From Hemibagrus wyckioides (Eukaryota > Chordata > Actinopteri > Siluriformes > Bagridae): 64,000 nt of DNA. Position 1 is the stretch's first letter. Each line of letters begins with the position of its first letter. Both the position numbers and the translations under genes were made by a program. The stretch is from contig NC_080717.1 of assembly GCF_019097595.1 (NCBI RefSeq), positions 29,404,376 to 29,468,375 on the forward strand. The letters are read 5' to 3'. The notes beneath the pieces are model-generated. The model saw nothing but the letters and a program-made list of their open reading frames with translations. It was not told where the DNA came from and ran no database searches. Positions 56,655 to 64,000 of the stretch are shown here, one piece after another.

Positions 56655-57080
56655 ATGTCTTCCCACAATGGAAATGTTTCTTCATAGCAGAAACTTTTTT
56701 GCTGTTTTTTTTTTTTTAAGCAATATAAAAGTTTTATCCTAAAACTCTTTGCCCTCAGGGGAAACGCTTTCTCTGGAAAACAGGAATTGTAGGAGAAAAA
56801 AAGTGCTTTCTCACAAAAGAAATGTGAAAATGGAAACCAGCAGAAATGGCAAAAGTTTGCTCCAAATTCAAAAAAGGTTTCTCACAACAAATCTGTTTTC
56901 TCACAAATAAAATAACCCAAAACAGGTTTACACAATGCAAACATTTTCTCACAACAGAAATGAGTTCTCATAATGAATCTGTCTTCTCACAATGGAAACT
57001 TTTTCTCACAAAGGAACTGCCTTGTGTTGTCTCACAACACAAATCTGTACTGTATCACCGTAAGTGTTTTCTCACAGCAT
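56655..57080. repeat. Degenerate minisatellite of TTTCTCACAAnGGAAA units
   Basis: TTCTCACAA and its variants recur every 18-25 bases over about 400 bases, with GGAAA between. Units are strongly diverged. The 153-codon frame at 56846-57307 crosses it and has no family resemblance. Confidence 0.7.
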
Positions 57081-57559
57081 TTATAAAAGCTAGCCATCCT
57101 GCTTCTACTGCTGTGGGAAAAAAACGAAAAACTCCAAAGCCAGCTCATGTATTTGTCTTCAAAACACATCTTGCAAATTGCAGCACATGCAGCCGTGGGA
57201 TTAACAGACAGTGGAGAGCTTTTCTAAATTCATACTGTGTCAGAGAAGCGTCGAGCCTAAACGATGAGATTTATTCAATAAACATATTGTGCAAATCTCC
57301 GTATTGAACTGCCAGGGTATTGATCACATGCATTACCTTTGTAGAAGATTAAATAAAGTTTGTTTAAGCTAATTGTGTGTGATTGCTTTCCGCATGAATG
57401 GTTTGAAAGGCACCTTGATTAACAGCAGCGATGCGTTAATGGTTAAACACGCTGCAGTGGAACAGCTCAAATGTATTTTTCTCAATATGTAATGAACAAA
57501 TTTGAATGAACCTTTAAAAGGAGCAATTTAAACATTTAACATCTAACCTTCTCGTGGAG

Positions 57560-57760
57560 CACAACTCCTCCACAGTGGGTAAGGTTGCCCTCACACAGAT
57601 CTAAGGTCCCAGCTTTGATCATGAGCTCATGTTACTATAGGTGAGTTTTACGTTCTCTGGTTTCCTCCCAAAATCCAAAAAATCATGTCAGGAGGTGAAC
57701 TGCTAAGATAAATAAATGAATGTGGAAATGTGTGTGTGCATGGTGCCCAAATAGTTTAAA
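57560..57760 (+). repeat. Partial copy of an abundant fish interspersed repeat
   Basis: CTGGTTTCCTCCCAAAATCC and the tRNA-like ATCATGAGCTCATGTTACTA context resemble the family at 9650 and 10385. Ends are unclear. Confidence 0.45.
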
Positions 57761-57894
57761 CAGCACACGAGATTGTTACTAAATAATATCTATATTCTGT
57801 CATTTTATAAATGAATATACACTTTAGTAAATGATAATTGCATGGGGATTTTTAAAAATGTTTATTGGTTATGAAAAAATATGAAATTGTTTGT

Positions 57895-58163
57895 TGACTA
57901 AAGTATAATGTATAGAGCAGATTATAGAGTATTAAGCAGAGTATAGCATATACAGCAGAGTACAGTATATAGAGCAGTGTATAGAGTATAGACCATAATA
58001 TAGAGTACAGAGCAGAGTATACAGCAGAATATAGTGTATAGAACAGTGTACTTTATATGGAACAGAAAATAGCACAGAGTATTGTTTGTAGGACAGAGTA
58101 TAGTGTATAGAAGAGTGTACAGCAGAATTGTATGAATAGAGTATAGTGTTAAGAGCAGTGAAA
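57895..58163. repeat. Degenerate minisatellite of AGAGTATAGTGTATAGAGCA type, left part
   Basis: Repeated AGAGTATAG, AGTGTATAG and AGAGCAG phrases for about 270 bases. The same repeat resumes at 59390 beyond the Tc1 element, so the transposon landed inside the array. Confidence 0.85.
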
Positions 58164-58165
58164 TA

Positions 58166-59387
58166 CACTATATTGCCAAAAGTATTCTCTCACCCATCCA
58201 AATAATCAGAATCAAGTGTTCCAATCACTTCCATGGCCACAGGTGTATAAAATCAAGCACCTAGGCATGCAGACTGTTTTTACAAACATTTGTGAGTGAA
58301 TTCCAGCGTGGAACTGTGATAGGATGCCACCTGTGCAACAAATCCAGTCGTGAAATTTCCTCGCTCCTAAATATTCCACAGTCAACTGTCAGCTGTATTA
58401 TAAGAACGTGGAAGTGTTTGGGAACGACAGCAACTCAGCCACGAAGTGGTAGGCCACGTAAACTGACGGAGCGGGGTCAGCGGATGCTGAGGCGCATAGT
58501 GCGAAGAGGTCGCCAACTTTCTGCAGAGTCAATCGCTACAGACCTCCAAACTTCATGTGGCCTTCAGATGAGCTCAAGAACAGTGCGCAGAGAGCTTCAT
58601 GGAATGGGTTTCCATGGCCGAGCAGCTGCATCCAAGCCATACATCACCAAGTGCAATGCAAAGCGTCGGATGCAGTGGTGTAAAGCACGCCGCCACTGGA
58701 CTCTAGAGCAGTGGAGACGCGTTCTCTGGAGTGACGAATCGCGCTTCTCCATCTGGCAATCTGATGGACGAGTCTGGGTTTGGCGGTTGCCAGGAGAACG
58801 GTACTTGTCTGACTGCATTGTGCCAAGTGTAAAGTTTGGTGGAGGGGGGATTATGGTGTGGGGTTGTTTTTCAGGAGCTGGGCTTGGCCCCTTAGTTCCA
58901 GTGAAAGGAACTCTGAATGCTTCAGCATACCAAGACATTTTGGACAATTCCATGCTCCCAACTTTGTGGGAACAGTTTGGAGCTGGCCCCTTCCTCTTCC
59001 AACATGACTGTGCACCAGTGACCAAAGCAAGGTCCATAAAGACATGGATGAGTGAGTTTGGTGTGGATGAACTTGACTGGCCTGCACAGAGTCCTGACCT
59101 CAACCCGATAGAACACCTTTGGGATGAATTAGAGCGGAGACTGAGAGCCAGGCCTTCTCGTCCAACATCAGTGTGTGTCCTCACAAATGCGCTTCTGGAA
59201 GAATGGTCAAAAATTCCCATAAACACACTCCTAAACCTTGTGGACAGCCTTCCCAGAAGAGTTGAAGCTGTTATAGCTGCAAAGGGTGGACCGACGTCAT
59301 ATTGAACCCTATGGATTAGGAATGGGATGTCACTTAAGTTCATATGCGAGTCAAGGCAGGTGAGCGAATACTTTTGGCAATATAGTG
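58166..59387 (+). mobile_element. Nearly intact Tc1-like transposon with TA duplications
   Basis: A 1,222-base element with inverted ends CACTATATTGCCAAAAGTAT TCTCTCACC (58166) and the complement of GGTGAGCGAATACTTTTGGC AATATAGTG (to 59387). TA flanks it on both sides (58164-58165 and 59388-59389). It carries a long transposase frame and belongs to a fish Tc1 family known in very many near-identical copies. It is the youngest-looking DNA transposon in the window. Confidence 0.95.
58292..59305 (+). pseudogene. Tc1 transposase, DD34E, frame intact but start codon lost
   Basis: An open frame of 337 codons ends at TGA 59303-59305. Paired helix-turn-helix DNA-binding domains occupy about residues 1-110: [18 protein letters not shown], then the [16 protein letters not shown] linker with a GRPR AT-hook-like motif. 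The catalytic residues are Asp in LWSDESRF (about residue 147), Asp in [11 protein letters not shown] (about 239) and Glu in [13 protein letters not shown], with exactly 34 residues between the last two (DD34E). The frame opens with GTG. From memory of the family, the usual ATG plus about six residues ahead of LSEFQRG are missing, apparently through a deletion of about 29 bases at 58280-58292. The family's HKA after CAPV reads TKA here. Confidence 0.9.
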
Positions 59388-59389
59388 TA

Positions 59390-59445
59390 TTATAGTGCAG
59401 AGTATAGTGTGCAGAGCAGCACAAAATGAATAGCACAGAGTAGAG
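59390..59445. repeat. Degenerate minisatellite, right part
   Basis: TATAGTGCAGAGTATAGTGT GCAGAGCAGC continues the array at 57895-58163 after the Tc1 insertion. Confidence 0.75.
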
Positions 59446-59457
59446 TGTGTGTGTGTG

Positions 59458-59516
<59 letters not shown>
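59445..59516. repeat. (GT)n followed by (AT)n microsatellite
   Basis: About nine GT units, then GC, then about 25 AT units to 59516. Confidence 0.95.
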
Positions 59517-59520
<4 letters not shown>

Positions 59521-59571
59521 TACACACACAGTTATTCCCTGCCCTACGTCGTTAATTGTTTCCAAGAGACG

Positions 59572-59600
59572 TGATCTAAGTCAATTTTCGACTTAGATCA
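59572..59600. other. Perfect 11-bp hairpin
   Basis: TGATCTAAGTC and GACTTAGATCA separated by seven bases. The surrounding phrase resembles the inverted structures of small fish MITEs, but terminal repeats of a whole element are not evident. Confidence 0.6.
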
Positions 59601-59639
59601 ATTTTTTTACATATATATATATATAGTATGCAACACTGA

Positions 59640-61454
59640 AAAGCAATGGAACAGTTCTCTCTACAATAACTAACAAATTTTTTTAATGCAGCTTTGACAT
59701 CTTAGCACGGCTAGTGCCTGGGAACAGAGCTGGCTAAGGGGCATGGCATTTTATTTCTGTTTCCTTTACTCGTTGCTTTTAACAGCTAACATCAGGTCTT
59801 TGCTTTTATCCTCAGCTCCATTAGCCAAACTCCTGTGAAGGTTTTTTTGTCCAAAAGCCTAAAAAAAGTGTTGTCTACAGTTTCTGCTCTGAAAGCGATC
59901 ACACTTTCACACACTTTCACACTCGGCGCTTGAACCTTGTGTCCTTCACTGTAGTGTTTTTTTTTTTTTGTTTCACTGTGCACAAGTCACAGAGTAACGT
60001 GAGAAGCTCTTCATGCTGCTGATCTGTACTTTTATGTATTTCACACTTTGGAAATCTTTAGATTTGGAATGACAGCACATATCTTGCTACGTCCTGTTTT
60101 TAAACATTGAATCTTGTGCATTTGGATATTTTAGTATATAACATGGTCGTCAAGTAACATGCACCTGTACACTTTGTTCTGAAAATTACCTTTTAATAGG
60201 TTTAAAGCAAAGACATAATTATGCAAAGTGTTTTTTCCCCTTTCTTTACAAAATGCACTTGATTGGAAAACATCAGAAAAAAGTGAAGAAAAACAGGATG
60301 ATGGATGTGTCATCTGCTGTATGTAGTAGAATGGAGTGGCAAATTTTCTGTGAATGTTGCTGGATTTGATGCTTCGGTCATACTGACACTCAGCAATGAA
60401 TTCAAATAATCCTGTACTCGCACCAAACATGCCTCTCTGTTGTCATTTCCTTCACTTTCAGCAGCTGTTGAAATTTGAAACCAAAGAATAAGTGATGGAG
60501 AAAAATCTGGAAGATGGCATTATATAAAAAAAAAATTAAACAGAGAGTTTTCAGGGATTCCTGCACAGAAATATTTTTCAAAAGAATGAACATTTGAAAT
60601 GGAAAGCATTTGAAATTGATTGATCTGATTGAAAAGATGAGCTTTCTTAGGAGCTGGGTAATAGATGTAATTTTGTATAATTGCTATGACATTAAATAGA
60701 ATCATTGCCATGCAATGGAAGTATGTAATTGATAAGGTGGCAGTCATTTTTAAACCTGTGGAGAAAATCGATCATGGCATGCTAGTGCAGCGTGATTGGT
60801 CGAATGTTTGATGATTGCATTATTTGTTTTCTCTGTTTACGAAATTTTTTTTCACTCCCAATATTTTGTTAGAAAAATCGTTTTCACTTCAAAATCACTG
60901 AAAGCACGTTACACCCAAACCTTCGAATGCAGTGATACTACACACTTCTGCCGAGCTAAAACGGACGGTTTCTCTTGCTTTGCTCAATTCTTAACTTCTC
61001 TTCTTGCAGAGTTCAGCAGCAGCAGCGGTGGCGTAGTGTACGTCTCTCTTTGGGAGATTTTATCCATCACAGTAATTTGTCTTGGTTTGAGGCAGTACTG
61101 CTTGTTAATTAGCCCAGTTTTCCCTTTAGCCTTTTAGCTGTCATACCATCATAGTTGTTGGCTTCTAGATTTATCCCAGAAATAGCATCTTCAGCATGGA
61201 GATTTTTTAATTACAACACTTTAACCCCATATGTCACTCTGCAAGCCGCTTGACTGCTGTTATCTAAGAAATACATGATGCATGGGCGTTATTTCTAGAT
61301 GAGATAAACTGATTAGCAAACAATAAATATTTCTGGACAAGTATGTAGAGGAAATAATCCTAATTGCTGTAATAATTTTGTCATTAATTAATTAGCATGT
61401 TTGTTTTCCAAATATTAGTGCTTTGAGTGTGGAAGAGATGCTGTTGCTGTAGGC
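59640..61454 (+). other. IMMP2L: IMMP2L intron, conserved-looking segment
   Basis: No repeats recognised. 60380-60780 and 61200-61410 have the look of conserved non-coding DNA: low repeat content and clustered TAAT or TGATTGAT-type homeodomain sites such as ATTGATTGATCTGATTGA at 60617. No coding frame is credible. Confidence 0.45.
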
Positions 61455-61660
61455 ACTTTCTCAGTGGAGGAGGTGTGGCCAGTATCTCTGCTTATGACTT
61501 TTAGTAAAGGAGGCGTATCTTCTGCCTGTCTGTGCCCCCCATTCTATAAAATAGGCGTGGCCTCTGTGGATTTCAGATTCAATAAAGGAGGCGTGGCCTA
61601 AGTGTCTTTCAGATTCAGTAAAGGAGGTGTGGCTTCTGTGCCTGTCAGTCCAAATAAAAA
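61455..61660. repeat. Tandem repeat of about 30 bp around AGGAGGCGTGGCC, left block
   Basis: Units such as CAGTAAAGGAGGTGTGGCTT CTGTGCCTGT recur about five times with changes. It is interrupted on the right by the hAT-like element at 61668 and resumes at 62722. Confidence 0.8.
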
Positions 61661-61667
61661 AACATAG

Positions 61668-62354
61668 TAGGGCTGCATGATTATGACAAAAATCATAATT
61701 GTCGATTATCCCCTTGAAATTGTAATTGTGATAATTAATTACGATTATCACAATTTTTCATTAAATGGTGTTTTGAATAGCTTTATACCATTGTTTGAAG
61801 CAACTGCATGCCATATTTTATAACATATAAATATTTTTTATCTTGGTGACTTTTCTATCATATTTCATTGAGGGTGGACTCATCAGAGATAATCTTAACT
61901 TAAATACTGCATTAGGTGAATAATAGAAAGTCATGATGTTCAGACTGTCATGTCTTAGTGCTTTAACAGTTTATATTTTATTTAGATCTGTCTTTAGGCT
62001 TATTTCATTTAAGGCGTTTGTATATATTGGGTATGGAATAATATTCTAAAGGGTCCTATATGTCAGGAGTTTTCAGAATCGGAAACAGTGGGCCTCCTTT
62101 TTAACACAACATACATTTGTTAGCGACTTTTATCAACTGTGTTAACATTAAAAATGAAAAGTTAGACTATAATCTGAATAATAACATTGTTGTGTTTTCT
62201 GACCGTTTTTTATTGCTGTCGTTCCCAAGGTCTGTAAGGTGTTTTAGTCGCGTGGAGTAAAAGCGGCGCTGTGCAGACCGATAGGTGTAGAACATTACAG
62301 TATCGCAAGAGCGGTTCTAGAGCATATTCCAGCGCATACTCTCGCGGTATTTTG

Positions 62355-62386
<32 letters not shown>

Positions 62387-62710
62387 ACACGCACAGAGAT
62401 GTCAGTCAAAAGTCACGTCTTTTCAGTTCTAATTCTTGATTCTTCTCAGCAACACTTTACAAACTATCTGATGTTTCTTTATCAGCGCACATGTTTGCGA
62501 AATTAACATGACGAGAGAGACATGCACAAGTGGATAATTGGGGTGTTGAAAAGGACATGCCTACAGACTATTAGGCCAATTAAAAGTCTTTATTCGCCCC
62601 TCACAACGTAACCTCACTAAACACCCCTTAAGCACACAGAATAATGGAAGTTGATTTTTTTGTAATCACAGCTTTGAACCATTAGAAAATCCATTAATTG
62701 TGCTGCCCTA
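61668..62710. mobile_element. hAT-like non-autonomous element inside the tandem repeat
   Basis: Inverted ends TAGGGCTGCATGATTA (61668) and TTAATTGTGCTGCCCTA (to 62710) match a common fish element family beginning TAGGGCTGCACGATTA. The left arm is rich in ATAATTGTCGATTAT-like phrases. The 1,043-base element has no transposase frame and contains (GT)n at 62356-62385. No exact target duplication is visible, so it is probably old and the superfamily call is tentative. Confidence 0.7.
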
Positions 62711-62721
62711 CTCTATAGCTA

Positions 62722-62815
62722 TTTCAGTGAAGGAGGTGTGGCCTCTGTGTCTGTCAGTCTCAGTGAAAGAGGTGTGACCTCTGTGTCTGTCTCAGTAAAG
62801 GAGGTGTGGCCTTTG
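62722..62815. repeat. Tandem repeat around AGGAGGTGTGGCC, right block
   Basis: Three further units (CAGTGAAGGAGGTGTGGCCT CTGTGTCTGT and variants), continuing the array at 61455-61660. Confidence 0.8.
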
Positions 62816-63796
62816 TAAATCTCTTCTCCTATAACTGATTGTTGATCAGCTGAATTGTTGTTAAGCAGAGATGCACATAAGCATAAAATATTAAAATACA
62901 TTTCTAACATACTGAAAGAAAACTTACTTTAACTGTAGATTTTTTCTGCTTTTTTGCTCAAATATAATGAGCTGTATAAATTATGGAATGGATATCGTTG
63001 TGTGTATAATTAAAACATAAAGCGGCTTGTATTCATCAGTAGGTTTTTGTGGTTCTATTTCTGCAGTCATTGATTTTTCAGAGAAGCTGTTGGCCTGCAG
63101 TAAATGAGTGTGTGTGGTGTACCACGGTGCTGCGTACACATTGCATCTCATAAATTGTAATTTCGTCACATTTGCTGAAATGTCAGACAGTAGAGAAGGC
63201 GTTGGGAAAGCTGCAGCTTGTCAGAATGAGCATGATTTCACGAGGCTGCACAGAAGCCTCAGCGGTCTCCCTGCACTTAGAACCAGTGCTTTTAGTGAGC
63301 TGTGTGTGGTATCCTGGCTTTCATAAAATATTAAATTAATTCACTTTATGATCTTGCAAACTGCCTGCATGTCAGCAGGACCAGGTAATGTTCAAGCAGT
63401 TTCGAGTCTGCACGCAGAGAGAGCATGCTCGTGGGAAGCGACACTGTATAGTGCAGCAATAACATATGATCTATGTGCTTTAATTAAGCTTTTATTTACC
63501 TTTCTGAACGCTTGTAATGGAAATCAGTTTGGTTTACACATAATATTTCTTTTCTTTTCGCTCCTGAGGGAATATTCAAATAAAGGATAAAACTAAACTT
63601 TGTGGCATTTATTATATTAGCATTTAATTTTTATGATTGAATTAAAATATTGTATTGATGAGGGTAAATCCTCACATAATATATAATAAGAGCCTTATCG
63701 TTACCAACACACAGGTTGTTGATTTTAGCACTGAATAGCTCTCCTTCGACATTTAAAAAGCCTCAAAGGACGGCCTTCCCCTCAGCCGCATAAAGC

Positions 63797-63837
<41 letters not shown>

Positions 63838-64000
63838 CTGGGCTCTGATTCAGGCCCTGCCTTTTCTATAGGCTCTCCACAGGTGTGCAGTTGCCAAGGA
63901 GACTTGTGTTCGAGGCTCGTCCTCCCACATGCGTACGCTCCTCGCACCATTATGAAACCCTCTTTCAGCTATTTTGCTTTTAAACGCCAGAAAGGAAACC
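62816..64000 (+). other. IMMP2L: IMMP2L intron to end of window
   Basis: Contains (CA)n at 63799-63833. 63100-63350 and 63700-63950 show no frame with family resemblance and no exon of IMMP2L or LRRN3. Confidence 0.6.
63799..63833. repeat. (CA)n microsatellite
   Basis: About 17 uninterrupted units. Confidence 0.96.

Noticed and set aside
27136..64000. LRRN3 nested in the IMMP2L intron
   Set aside because: No frame with leucine-rich repeats or of suitable length exists on either strand in the window.

Overview
This is vertebrate genomic DNA, almost certainly from a teleost fish. A catfish-like otophysan is my best guess from the repeat families, but the species cannot be fixed from sequence alone. 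The genes are split by GT-AG introns, there are many (GT)n/(CA)n microsatellites, and the mobile elements are typical of fish: Tc1-like transposons, L2-like and RTE-like LINEs, tRNA-derived SINEs and hAT-like non-autonomous elements. There is no prokaryotic or viral gene set, CRISPR array, rRNA gene or genuine tRNA gene.

Two protein-coding genes lie head to tail on the + strand. The 3' end of DOCK4, a DOCK-family Rac/Rap exchange factor, occupies 1-14717. Nine coding exons from 2189 to 11716 give the last 397 codons: the end of the DHR-2 (DOCKER) domain and the Ser/Pro-rich tail ending in Ser-Gln-Leu. A 3.0-kb 3' UTR follows, with an AATAAA signal at 14698. About 2.9 kb further on, a GC-rich segment at 17560-17662 looks like the promoter and non-coding first exon of IMMP2L, the mitochondrial inner-membrane protease subunit 2. 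Its first two coding exons are at 25502-25639 and 27032-27135. The same neighbour order, DOCK4 then IMMP2L in the same orientation, is known in human (7q31). The remaining 37 kb is one IMMP2L intron that runs off the window. LRRN3, which in human is nested in an IMMP2L intron, is not here.

The introns are a record of transposition and tandem-repeat growth. The best-delimited events are these: an hAT-like non-autonomous element at 15983-17320 with an 8-bp target duplication and a second element nested inside it; a 5'-truncated RTE-like LINE at 30407-30950 with a perfect 15-bp target duplication; a Tc1 element at 58166-59387 with TA duplications and a nearly intact DD34E transposase frame that has lost its ATG, inserted into an older minisatellite; Tc1 relics at 41946-42928, 53764-54115, 54425-54660 and 55216-56474; an hAT remnant with transposase sequence at 20050-20889; an L2-like LINE at 6965-8668; and a hAT-like element at 61668-62710 that splits a GC-rich tandem repeat.

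The most unusual structures are a 921-bp uninterrupted homopyrimidine tract (39888-40808) with a 217-bp higher-order period, a 186-bp G-run array on the sense strand (37643-37828), and a perfect head-to-head ATT/AAT palindrome (29233-29293). I found no convincing undescribed gene system. The novelty is in repeat architecture and in two small gene-structure questions: a tandem in-frame splice acceptor in DOCK4 and a local intronic duplication flanking one DOCK4 exon.
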